Source: Umbelopsis ramanniana AG
Lineage: Eukaryota; Mucoromycota; Umbelopsidomycetes; Umbelopsidales; Umbelopsidaceae
Assembly: GCF_025399195.1 (NCBI RefSeq)
Contig: NW_026252151.1
Location: forward strand, 1-64,000
Reading direction: 5' to 3'
Length of the DNA stretch: 64,000 nt
The number at the start of each line of letters is the position of its first letter. The first letter of the stretch is position 1. Positions 22,523 to 32,396 of this stretch are shown piece after piece. Under the pieces are notes generated by a model. The model searched no databases and was not told the origin of the DNA. It was given only the letters and a program-made list of their open reading frames with translations. Both the position numbers and the translations under genes were made by a program.

Positions 22523-24199
22523 TATACTGTTTTGTACGGTTGTGTCTATCGGAATTCTCTCCAAAAGTAAAATTTTTGAAAGATATTTTTTTCTCTGTCT
22601 GTTCTCGCAGGCCAGGCACAACCCCCATCACGGGAAATTTACCCTTATCATGAAGTACCAAAAAAAGTCAGTGCACACAATGGAAATTTTTCGAAACCAC
22701 CACGTTGTAGATTTTTTAAAAAATGCAGGAGTGTATTGTGTTATTTTGTACAAAAAGTATAGCATATATACGTATGTGTCAGTTGATGTTTCGTGCATAC
22801 CATAGGGGGTATCAATGTAAGAGAAAAACAAAATGGAAGAATAGATTGGGGAGATATGGTGGATATGGTATGAAATCACAGGTTCTTGCTGCTGGATGAG
22901 AAAGAAAACTTAGATAGGGGTGCAGCACTTGGGACACCAAGAGGTTATGAAAAATAAGTTGTGTTGTAAGCAGTAGTTTCGAGGAACTAGGCTCCCGGCA
23001 GTGAGATTTGGAATAACTCCCGACTTTCTATCAATTGGACCATTCACAGGTGATGCCAGATTGGATCGCTTGTTCAACTCAGTTGGGCGCTTTAGAGAAG
23101 ATTTCGCCGGGATGATAGCTACTGGTGCAATTTTTGATGCTGGCATGAGAAGTCGGAAGAAGAGGAAGAAAGCGAAAGAAAAGAATGGCTCCTAATAAAC
23201 AAGATCAGACGTGCGATAATGCCTGCTCGGAACATCGCTATTGCGGGTGTTTGAATTTTTTTTTTTATATTCCAAACCACCATGCACGTATTATTAGTTT
23301 TTTTTTCACTCATCTGGCTTTATGATTGAGAATATTCGGCTTCCGGTCCGTTCCATGTGGATTGGTTGGTTGGACTATTTACCGGTGGCTGGTTGTCGAT
23401 TGTGTATCAATGAGCTTAGAGAACGAGGTACTATGGGCATCTCTATGTTCGTAGAAGCCAAGGGAGATAGGGGAAAGACTTACCCTAACATTACGATCGA
23501 TACGTGCCGTAGATGACGAGAGAATCTTGGTATCTGACCGTACAAAATTATAGTGTCTTATCAACAACAAAGAAGACCGGAAGTTTAAAATTATCATGAT
23601 CAGAGGCATATAGAGATAATTACCTTGGCCACCAAGATATCGTAGATAGACCGTTTGGTGATGGTCCTAGCCAAAAACATCAAAGTACTATGGCCATTCT
23701 AGAACTAGATTCTTCCTTGACACACCTTAATCGATATAAAGGCGGTATGTTTTTGTTTGTTGACTCACAGCAACGTGCAATGGTGATATGAATAACGTGC
23801 TGCGGTATTCCTCGCACGTTTTTTTTACTCAGTATGCGGCCATTTAAAAAACCAAGATCCCGATGACATTTGGCCAAAGTCCCCCCCCCAACGCTACAAT
23901 GATACTATGCTTTTACACCCGCTTGGTATAATCAAATGGTAAACAAGAAAATATGTAAAGGTAAATTAATCTTGAGCTTATTCGTAATCAATGAAAGGGG
24001 AATGGGTTTATGAAATGAGAAAGAAAGATAAAAAAAAATTGTAATAGGATGATAAAGTGTGTGCAGATCAAAGCATGGAGGAGAGGTGGTATATGTTGTA
24101 GATAGATGAAATCATAGTAGAAAGAATATATCGCTATTGTGAGGGTGTGTGTGTTTGTACATGACCAATGAAATACTATATTATGTATAGACTCTGATC
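22523..24199. other. Gene-poor intergenic stretch
   Basis: Nearly 1.7 kb between the b5 reductase start and the end of the 889-codon gene. It holds the reductase promoter, one possible small gene on the minus strand (22910-23146, listed separately), a run of C near 23881-23889, and long AT-rich stretches. No transposon ends, tRNA or domain-bearing frame was seen. Confidence 0.5.
22910..23146 (-). CDS. Possible small protein of 78 residues, unrecognised
   Basis: Open frame starting MPASKIAPVAIIPAKSSLKR and ending in a cysteine-rich tail (WCPKCCTPI). What supports it is the upstream layout: a TATAAAA-like stretch (about 23262-23271 on the minus strand) lies 115-125 bases before the ATG, and a strongly pyrimidine-rich leader leads into it. 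A second short frame overlaps the leader (MFRAGIIARLILFIRSHSFL, 38 codons), which would be an upstream ORF or the real product. No family recognised; could be chance. Confidence 0.28.
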   Translation of the reverse strand: MPASKIAPVAIIPAKSSLKRPTELNKRSNLASPVNGPIDRKSGVIPNLTAGSLVPRNYCLQHNLFFITSWCPKCCTPI

Positions 24200-26869
24200 T
24201 CATGGTGTCCACTTTGCGAGTTCTTTTATCAATTCCAAGTTTTTACTATATAATCTCACCACCTCTTGTTCCATCTCTTTGATCTTGCTATCACGTCGCC
24301 AGTATTCAGCTTCGACTCCAGCCAGTTGCATTCGCCAATTACGCTCTCTGCTTTCCCATCGTTCGATGGTTTCGCTAGCCTGCGCATGCTCTTTGTGAAG
24401 TCTTTGTTCCAAAACTTGAATCTTTTCGTTAGCTTGTTTATACGTACTCTCCATTGTATATTCTAACTCCTTGATTTTATCTTCCAGCATATGCACGTGT
24501 CTGGCTGTTTGAAGATAGGCAATATCCTTATTGCGCTTTGAATTGGATTCATGTTGATCGGCCAAAAGTTTACGAAGTCGATTGAGTTCTTCCTCATGTT
24601 GCCGCTGTAAACGATCCAAAGCCGTCTGATGTACTTTTTGTTTAGAGGCAACGATCATTTCATGGTCCTTGATTTGGCGTGTGAGCTGTATCTTGATCAG
24701 CGAAATTTCACCTTCCCGTTCGGCCAATGAACTTTGTACGGCTGATAACACTGACTGAGTTTCCTGGTTCTGTTTTTGTGCTTTGCTCAATGCCATATCT
24801 AGTTCCATAACGTTTTGTTGCAAATGATTCATCGTTTCCACTGAGTTCTCGTTTTGGCTAGACAGCTCGTCGACTAGGGATTGGTGTTGATTTCCAAGTT
24901 TTCGGGTCTCAGACTTGGCAACCTCGGTTCTCAACTCCCATTCAGCCTTTTCCTTCTCGGCCTGAGCCACTCGCTTATCAGCTTTAGCCAATTCATCTTG
25001 CAGATAGTCGATTTTGTTTTTCACCATGTCATTTCCATTGACGCATTTCAGCATACTGCTCTCTAGTTTGGCATTGTCCATTTTGCTTTGCTTCAATTTG
25101 GCCACCACATTTTTGAGTTCAATCTTGAGCGCCTTGGCAGCTTCCACCGCTTTATGGCGTTCTTGTTCCATTTTGAGTGAGTTCAAGTCAGCCTCGTCCT
25201 TGAGAGCAATCAGCATTTGGACTTTTCGACCCTCCACTAAACTATCCGAGTCTTGGAAGTTGGTCCCGGTTTGACAGCTGGATTTCACAGACGTTTCAAG
25301 CTTTCGGATTTGGATGTCCTTGCGTTCACATTGCTGCTTCACATAAGACAGTTCTTCGTCCGCCGTAGAAACCTCGACTCTAAGACGATGAATTGTCTTC
25401 TCCATCTCTTCGTTCTCATACTTGAGACGTTCACATCGTTCGGAAATCTGATTGACATCGGGTTCTTGGCCAAGATAGATACTGGTTGTACCCTTGAGTT
25501 TCAAATCGCGAATCACTTGGTCTCGATCATCGATGGCCTTTTGAGCTGTAGCCAAAGCCTCTCGTTTACGGTTCTCTAGGACCTCAAGTTCCTGTTCCAT
25601 CTTGGTACTCCATTGTGCGCGTTCAGTCTGGAGGTTGGCAGAAATTCTTGCAGCCTGCTGCACGGATTGCTCCAATTTGCGTTCCAATACTTGCACCTTG
25701 TGATCTTGATGTGAGGCAATATTTTGGGCTTGAGAAGTTTGTTCGCTCAGCATTCGATTCTCCTCCTCCAATTGCATGTTCTTCAATTTCAAATTTTGAA
25801 TCAACTCATTCTGGGTAGCAAGCTGGAGAGAAAGTTGATGAATTTGATGATTTTGCAATTCTTGTTGTGTGACTAGTTGGTTTTCAGCCGTGATTAGTTT
25901 AGACCTAAGGATATGAGTGTTATCCTGTTCTTGGTCAATGGGTCCTACGGACTCAGTTGGGAAATGGTATGTATCCAACTGGCGACGTAGATGATGTAAA
26001 AAGGCAATTTGGTGGGTATGAATGGTATGTTCTTTTAAAAGGAGGGGTTGGGAGGGGTCGATTTGTTCATTGGTGTCCGACGGGTGGTGGTTTGCTAGCG
26101 AAATTAAGTATGAAGTGCCCTGCACATCACACTCATTTTGAAATTCTTCCACGACAGAATCGATCTTTTCAATTAACGATGCATGCATCGTCTGTTGCAC
26201 GGAGATGGTGCCTTCCAGCCTTTGCTGATCGCGCTTCAGAATATCCACATCTTGAGTCAAATCGGAATACTTTTGTTGAAAAGACATCAATCGATCTACC
26301 AATTGACGGCGATTGAGGTGTTGGAACTCGTCCGACAGGTCTTTGGTAGATGTCAACGATTTTGGCAACACATTTTGCTGTTGCTGGTTGAAAAAATCGT
26401 CGATCCTAGCAATCATTTTTTGTCTCAATGGCAATGGAATGGAGTCAGCGGTCAATCGAACGTCAGAATCCTGGTCAAACTTCAATTTGGTCAAGTGTTG
26501 CTTCAACTCTGTGACCTGTCGCGATTGTTTCACTGCATCTTGTTGGGATAATCGAATATGCTCCTCCAGATTGCTGATGGTGTGAACAAGGTTGGTAGAG
26601 ACACCGTTGATGGAAGATGGAATTTGATTGACATAGGTTGTATTGACAAAGAACGACTTGAGATCGGAGTGAGAAGGAACTGTGACCACCGTGTCTGTCT
26701 CGGACTCATCACCTTCACAAGTAGAATGAGGTGACAACTTCAATCGCGACAAGCTAGAGGTTGAGAATAGGCTATCTTCGTCATCATCATCTGTAGTGGT
26801 TGCAGCAGAATTGCGACGTTCAGAAAGAAGGGTGTCGCTCGCAAAGGAATCATGAGAAGAGCGAGTCAT
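24200..26869 (-). CDS. Long coiled-coil protein, unrecognised
   Basis: Intronless, 889 residues. Residues 1-70 are Ser/Asp-rich and disordered with an acidic run (TTDDDDEDSLF). Residues about 70-150 contain SLKSFF-like and NQIPSSINGVS segments that may form a small helical head. From about 190 onward the chain is nearly continuous heptad-type coiled coil, rich in Glu, Gln, Lys and Leu, with a Gln/His-rich section around 290-380. It ends with a distinct conserved-looking piece, AEYWRRDSKIKEMEQEVVRL followed by YSKNLELIKELAKWTP. There is no motor head, membrane segment or known C-terminal targeting domain. Candidates include a spindle pole body, septal or vesicle-tethering scaffold, but no orthologue can be named. 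The promoter side (26870 onward) is AT-rich. Confidence 0.7.
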   Translation of the reverse strand: MTRSSHDSFASDTLLSERRNSAATTTDDDDEDSLFSTSSLSRLKLSPHSTCEGDESETDTVVTVPSHSDLKSFFVNTTYVNQIPSSINGVSTNLVHTISNLEEHIRLSQQDAVKQSRQVTELKQHLTKLKFDQDSDVRLTADSIPLPLRQKMIARIDDFFNQQQQNVLPKSLTSTKDLSDEFQHLNRRQLVDRLMSFQQKYSDLTQDVDILKRDQQRLEGTISVQQTMHASLIEKIDSVVEEFQNECDVQGTSYLISLANHHPSDTNEQIDPSQPLLLKEHTIHTHQIAFLHHLRRQLDTYHFPTESVGPIDQEQDNTHILRSKLITAENQLVTQQELQNHQIHQLSLQLATQNELIQNLKLKNMQLEEENRMLSEQTSQAQNIASHQDHKVQVLERKLEQSVQQAARISANLQTERAQWSTKMEQELEVLENRKREALATAQKAIDDRDQVIRDLKLKGTTSIYLGQEPDVNQISERCERLKYENEEMEKTIHRLRVEVSTADEELSYVKQQCERKDIQIRKLETSVKSSCQTGTNFQDSDSLVEGRKVQMLIALKDEADLNSLKMEQERHKAVEAAKALKIELKNVVAKLKQSKMDNAKLESSMLKCVNGNDMVKNKIDYLQDELAKADKRVAQAEKEKAEWELRTEVAKSETRKLGNQHQSLVDELSSQNENSVETMNHLQQNVMELDMALSKAQKQNQETQSVLSAVQSSLAEREGEISLIKIQLTRQIKDHEMIVASKQKVHQTALDRLQRQHEEELNRLRKLLADQHESNSKRNKDIAYLQTARHVHMLEDKIKELEYTMESTYKQANEKIQVLEQRLHKEHAQASETIERWESRERNWRMQLAGVEAEYWRRDSKIKEMEQEVVRLYSKNLELIKELAKWTP

Positions 26870-27804
26870 AAATGTTATTGATGGGAGAATGGGTGAAGGA
26901 ATGATTTACTAGATATATATGATTTGGAAAAATGGTGAAAAATTGCAATGACGACCAAGTAAATGAAAGGGAAGGATGGTAAAAATCAAATTGACAACCA
27001 AAGAGTATACAAAAGGGAAAAAAAGAGGTGATCAATCTGCAAAGGTTTATGAGTAAAAAGAAAATGGACCCAAGCTGTCACTAGCCCAGCGTGGTCTCGC
27101 TTTGTTTTGTCCCTGCTTTCTGAAAAAGAAGCATCCCCTAGTACGAGATACGTTTTTGACCCTTGGTCTGGCTCAGCCAAGACCGTGGGCGTTCCCCATC
27201 GTATTCAATGACCCATGTCATTGTGCAACGCCAAACAGGATCGAGGAAATTATGGGTTTGTGTAATTGTATACATCATAATTCATGTGGGTTCATTGACA
27301 GAAAAAAAAATTTTTTTTTGGTGGGTAGCCATGAACACGACAAAGACTGTCTCATTCAATTATGATTTCCCCGTCTTCATGATATGTGTAATATTGGGGA
27401 TTTTTTTCTTTATTAGCGCTCAATATGGTAACCTAGATAATCCCATCAGCCGAAAAGGAGTGCAAGGAGTGGGTGACGGGGGTTAGGCTTGGGTTGTTGG
27501 GCTGGGGCTAGAGAAGGATAATGGTAATAACCTTGCCTTAATCTGTTTTTTTTTTTTTTTATATGTCCAAGTGTTGCAATAAATGGACAAATCACAAAAG
27601 GAGAGGGGAGAACAAAGTGGAGAGAAGAATCATGGGATTCGGTATATATATATACAAGGAGGGAGATGACATGCAAAAAAAAAATCAAGGAGAGAGGGAG
27701 ACAAATCAGAAGAAGTTAGGGAAAACCAGCAACCCATTTCTTCGGCTCAGCTCTGGAGGGTGTCTTTTTCTTTTTTCAAATCAAAAGAACGTGCTCCTTT
27801 CATT
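26870..27804. other. Intergenic stretch
   Basis: About 0.93 kb holding the promoter of the coiled-coil gene and the 3' flank of the homeobox gene. It contains T/A homopolymers (27301-27319, 27546-27560) and a short AT dinucleotide run near 27643-27652. No gene or RNA recognised. Confidence 0.45.
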
Positions 27805-29382
27805 TCAAAGATTGTCAAACGTATGACTGGAATCGGCCGAGTACCCCGGCCAGGCGTACTCGGGCGCAGATAACGATGAAGACGACGCCGATGTGGAGTG
27901 GGTAGTAGCAGATGGGTGTTGGTACATTGTGGTGGGGATGTCTTGATGGGCGGTTTGATGCAAATAGGTCATGGAGGGCATGATGTGAGTGATATTTTCC
28001 AATGTTTTATCCATTGTAATGATGGTTTGTAGTTCCTGGCGAAGGTTTTGAGATACCCCTTTGATGGTATGCTGTAAACATTGACTGGCCTGGGTGTTTT
28101 CCGTAAAGTCACTACACTGAATCCACGAGATTAAACCATCCGCGGACGTAGCCATGTCATTGTCCATAAAAAACATGGGTGCTTGACGGAGGTCGAATAT
28201 CAACAAGCCAGACACAGCATCATCGCATAGAGTGTATTTAATACTGCTTATCGAGTCAAATGGCAACTCAGCTTTGAAGAAATGACCACAGTCGGAAATA
28301 TGCCAGCTGAAAGTGCGCTCTTGTAAATTGAACGAGCAGTATAAGTCGGCTTGCTGAAGTTTCATTCGATGCCAGGTACCAATGGTAAGTGAAAATGCCG
28401 TAAAAGGTTGACCGGAAAGCGCCAGAGACGGAGGTAGGGCTGTCGATCCTGCCGGTGAGATTGTCATCATTGGGTTATTAACGGAAGGCGTGGTGGTGGT
28501 ATCTGGATATTCAGGGTCTAAATTTGGAGTCACAATAAATAAATTAGTTTTCGATAATTTTAAATTCCCAAAAGCCAGCCAATCCCACCAAGCACTGACT
28601 TACCTAAAGAGATTGAATGGCTTTCATTGCCTAAAGCAAGCGATATATCGTGTGCGTTGGGGGGTTCAGACATGTACGCCATTCGATATTGACTACCATC
28701 CATCGGGATGGGCGTACTGGTGCGCGAATGCCCTGGAGATGCTGTGTGCTCCGCGGCATAATGACCCATGCCATGCGGGTTGGTAGGATCAGGTTGCCAC
28801 CCTGCTGGCCAGCCTGTTGAATGATATAAATGCGATGCCATGTTCGGTCTCATAGGATAAGTGGTGACCATGCCTGCGCTGTATGAGCGTGGAAATGTCA
28901 TATTGGGTGGTAAAGAGGGTCGATGATAAGCCATGGCACTTCGAGGGTAATATCCCGGTGTTAAACTGTGTCGATGATAATAGGCCGATGTCTTGATAGC
29001 ATCTTCTTGCGCTTGGATCTCTGCTTTTTTCTGGAGATGCTTGACTTTTGCTCTGCGATTTTGAAACCATATTTGTATACTGCGAGTAAAAACAAGGTTA
29101 ATGACCCAAAACATAAATTAGTGAATTTATGTGGGGTTTATCTAAAGCATTAGTTAAAAAAAAAAAAAAAACCAACACCAACACCAACCTTCTCTCTGTC
29201 ATATTGAGCCGCGCGGAAAGCTGCGCACGCAGTTTGCTGTTGGGGCTCACATTGACGGCAAAAGTGTCTTCGAGGATAGCCAGTTGCTCAGCGGTAGCTC
29301 TTGATCGTTTCTTTTGACTGGATGGGCTAGCGACACTAGATGTCTCTGATGAAATAGAAGATGGTTGGGAGGGATCGGCCAT
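27805..29382 (-). CDS. Homeobox transcription factor
   Basis: Three exons. Exon 1: MADPSQPSSISSETSSVASP, then the start of a homeodomain (KKRSRATAEQLAILEDTF, then LRAQLSARLNMTER). Exon 2 resumes with helix 3, IQIWFQNRRAKVKHLQKKAE, containing the invariant WFQNRR DNA-contact motif, then a Tyr/His/Pro/Met-rich region. Exon 3 holds a C-terminal block with FSLTIGTWHRMKLQQADLYC and LIFDLRQAPMFFM, resembling the regulatory region found after the homeodomain in fungal Pho2/Grf10/Phx1-like proteins; this comparison is from memory and less certain. It should act in the nucleus as a DNA-binding regulator. The first intron splits the homeodomain just before helix 3, and its donor (GTTGGT) is not the usual consensus. 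It ends SADSSHTFDNL. Confidence 0.85.
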
Positions 29383-29921
29383 AAGATGAACAAGGGTTTA
29401 AAAAGGAGAGGAAGGTAGGCAGAGACGAAAGGAAGGAAAAGGAAAGGGAAGTAAGTGACTTTGGAAATGGGCATAGCTAATTATCACCGACTCACCCCGT
29501 TCAACCTGAAAGCCCGCTGCTGATCAAAAAATCCTGCTCATCAGGATTTTACTAAACGGAGCCCCCATTGACATTTTTGAAGCAAGTGCAAAACATCCAT
29601 TTATTATTGTAGTAAGTGAGGACCCAACCCCCAATCATCGACTCTTTCCACACCAAATTCTCCCAAATAATCTTGTTCAGGTACAGTACAGAAAAAGGAT
29701 AAGCAAAAACCAGGCATGTCAAAAGGTGCTTTGCTATGCTACGTACAAAATGGCCAAAATGACATTGAAACATGGCCAGCAATAGATGAAGCCAAGTGCA
29801 GCGGGAATGGAGTTTGCAATTTTTTTTTTTTTTTTAATTTGAAATGCAGCTCACGAGATCTGCGCTAATGATTGTCCAATCAAGTACGATCCGCGAGTCC
29901 GGGTACCACGTAGGGTTTCTG
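29383..29921. other. Intergenic stretch
   Basis: Promoter side of the homeobox gene plus the 3' flank of the septin-like gene. A 17-base T run is present at 29819-29835. No gene seen. Confidence 0.45.
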
Positions 29922-31760
29922 TCAGTCCCGTAACGTGGCATCTCCACGTTGAGGTAGAAAGCGGTAAGATGACAGAGTAGCTTTGGTGAAGTAGTCCAAG
30001 ACAGAGGTTAAGAATGAGTCCAGTGCTCGAAACCAACGTTGTAACAGGTGGGTCTTGGGAACGATCTTTTTTATCTTGGTCGTGAAGAGAATGTGACCTC
30101 TACCAGTCCCGTCTGGGTTAATGCTTGATCTTGGCTGACTTGACCGTGAAGGCTGTTTCAAAACGACCCTTGGCTCCGTCGCCCGTGTACCTGTCGCTGA
30201 CCCGTGTCGACCATTAGTGCACGTCTCTTTACTTAATGTTACAGGGCTGCCATCCACTTGAACGTCGTATTCACTCAACCACAGTTCCACACGGATTTCT
30301 TCCACACAGTCAATGTAGCATGGGCTTCCAACTTCCACTCCATAGATGCCTCTCTCTAGATGCGGTACATTGATCACTTCATATTCTTCTATGACGTCGC
30401 CTGCTACTCGAGTCTGCTTTCGAATGACTGCGTCCACGATTTCCTCTTGACCAATTTCACTAGGCAGCCGCTGTCCGGCATGATCGTACAGTTCTACGAC
30501 GAAATAGTGTGTGTGGTCAACCGGATCCAGGGTAGTCCACATGGGATTTAGCTTTGCCTGGAAATATGGCACGTTGGTATCTAAGGACATATTTAACCAT
30601 TTGGAACTCAGCCTGTCAGGTCGATTTTCTTCATCCTCGCCCCAACCTAACCATATAGTCATTATGGAAAATAGGGCTAGAAGAAGCATCATGAAGCTTT
30701 TTAGTGCCTTGATATTATCTGTTTCCGCTTGGCATCTTAGAATATGAACGTGCTTCGGCTTGGGAGGCGGCGAAAAATCGAGGGACGGAGTGACCTTGTC
30801 TGGCGTAAATGCCATGGTTGTCGTGGTAGTGAGGGCCGTCATAATTAGATTTTGCATGCATGGTGGATCAGCTTGTGTCAAGTTTTCCATTTGCCAAATT
30901 TCAGTGATTGCTTGGTTAATTTCTTGCTCAGACCAAGTTTGATCATGTTTGGGCACAAGAAATTTTATGCCTTCCTTTTGCAGTGCAGCTTGGCAACTTT
31001 CGCTAGGCTCTGCGTCAAGATGCGTTCCTAGAATAGGTAGGACCGCAGTATGCATGCTATTAAAGTGCTTCAGTAACTTGATAGATCGCTCTAATTTCGA
31101 TGCTTCAGTGTCGATAAAGTAGACTATAATATCAATGGCGTGCGTGTCTAAACATGGAGGCTTTTTAGCGTCGAGTGGGCCAGATTTTTCCAACAAGTAG
31201 TCAATAATGGCTTCCGGTGCGGCAGACCAACGACAGTCAGTTTCAGTCACACTCAAAGGATGTTGGGACATCTGCGTCGACATGGACGGTGGTATCCGTG
31301 GAGATTCCTCTTCAGAGGTTTTCATCGTGCTACATGTGTTCATCGACAAGGTATTGATATCACCTAACTTATGCAACACGTTCATCTTTACTTCATCCGG
31401 CGCTTCGCCAATAAAGATCAACCGTAGTATTATAGGGACTGATGTATAAGTGTCCAATTCTTCCATTGTTATATCATCAGTCTGTACAGCATTGCAAGGA
31501 GGTGATGGTGGCGGTGACGGCTGCTGCAGGAAGTCCGTCATCACTGAATGAATTTGTGAGGCCATGGCCAACTGCTCAACCGTATTGACTATATCAAATT
31601 CGTTTAAATCCTCAAGTTCATACTGCTCTAACCACTGCAATGTAATTTTTGGTTTGCTTGGGTCTGTAGAGCCTGCCAATTTATCATGGCTCTCGTCGTC
31701 GGTATCGCCATCGGCGGCTGGCTCTGGTATGATTTTTAAACCTGAGCTCTCGTCTACCAT
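29922..31760 (-). CDS. Septin-like membrane protein with degenerate nucleotide-binding site
   Basis: Intronless, 612 residues. Residues 1-105 are acidic and disordered. ILRLIFIGEAPDEVKM (111-126) takes the place of a P-loop but lacks the GKS/T signature. CRWSAAPEAIIDYLLEKSG (176-194) parallels the septin W-x-P-x-x-DY element. DIIVYFIDTEASKLERSIKL (210-229) parallels the septin LYFI strand and helix. AVLPILGTHLDAEPS (239-253) parallels the G4 strand, where septins have AKAD. One membrane segment follows (about 355-374, FMMLLLALFSIMTIWLGWG). Then comes a beta-rich domain (about 395-495) and a basic C-terminus with an amphipathic stretch. The order fits a TRAFAC/septin-type G domain that has lost catalysis, anchored in a membrane. 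This is inference from motif order. The gene is divergent from the next one. Confidence 0.65.
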   Translation of the reverse strand: MVDESSGLKIIPEPAADGDTDDESHDKLAGSTDPSKPKITLQWLEQYELEDLNEFDIVNTVEQLAMASQIHSVMTDFLQQPSPPPSPPCNAVQTDDITMEELDTYTSVPIILRLIFIGEAPDEVKMNVLHKLGDINTLSMNTCSTMKTSEEESPRIPPSMSTQMSQHPLSVTETDCRWSAAPEAIIDYLLEKSGPLDAKKPPCLDTHAIDIIVYFIDTEASKLERSIKLLKHFNSMHTAVLPILGTHLDAEPSESCQAALQKEGIKFLVPKHDQTWSEQEINQAITEIWQMENLTQADPPCMQNLIMTALTTTTTMAFTPDKVTPSLDFSPPPKPKHVHILRCQAETDNIKALKSFMMLLLALFSIMTIWLGWGEDEENRPDRLSSKWLNMSLDTNVPYFQAKLNPMWTTLDPVDHTHYFVVELYDHAGQRLPSEIGQEEIVDAVIRKQTRVAGDVIEEYEVINVPHLERGIYGVEVGSPCYIDCVEEIRVELWLSEYDVQVDGSPVTLSKETCTNGRHGSATGTRATEPRVVLKQPSRSSQPRSSINPDGTGRGHILFTTKIKKIVPKTHLLQRWFRALDSFLTSVLDYFTKATLSSYRFLPQRGDATLRD

Positions 31761-32396
31761 TTTCGGTCAAGAGCAATGCGATGATAGAGATAGTTCTGTA
31801 GGTCGGAAGAAGAAAAAAAGAAAAGTCTTAATCTATATACTATGGATAAAAACCGAAATGACCCAAAACGAAAAGAAAAAAAGAGCAAGAAGCCATGGGT
31901 GGTGGCTATCTTCTTTTCTTTTACATACGTTTGATATCTACTCCAATACTGAATAAAGGGAGCTGGGAAATAGGAAGGGGATCGACAAGCTAAGCCAGTA
32001 CGTATCTGATTACTGAAGGGAGTTGAATAGTAAAAAAACGAGGTGTTTTCGAACACAAGGCAGTTGTAGAATAGGTTGCGAAACGGTGTCTCGAGAGATT
32101 GAAAAGAAGAATCACTGCGATATCAAATTGAGGTTTCCAATAAATACCGGGAGTCTTTCAAGAAAGAAGTTTAAAATGACACTTTTTTTTTGTTCGTTGG
32201 CCTTTATCCCCTTTTTTTCGCTAGTTGATCATATGAGCACTTGCGTTTTCGCTGGTCAAAGCTCACGAGGCGTCTTTTTAAAAAAGCTGTGACGTAGTAT
32301 TCGTTTGGAAGAATTCAATATTTTGCATGGCGAATGTGAAAGAAACTTCTTCTTTGTTCAGTTGTCTGACCTGTAGTCTTTCATACCTACTATCAT
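31761..32396. promoter_or_regulatory. Divergent intergenic region
   Basis: About 0.64 kb between divergent start codons of the septin-like gene and the unrecognised gene at 32397, so it must carry both promoters. It contains A- and T-rich stretches (31803-31828, 32184-32193, 32210-32219). No coding signal recognised. Confidence 0.4.

Noticed and set aside
22523..24199. Possible transposon remnant in the long gene-poor stretch
   Set aside because: I saw no terminal repeats, transposase or reverse-transcriptase motifs, and no duplicated target site.
27060..27270. GC-richer, tRNA-like stretch near the coiled-coil gene promoter
   Set aside because: No T-arm consensus (GGTTCGAnnCC) or cloverleaf could be formed by eye on either strand; a tRNAscan run would settle it.
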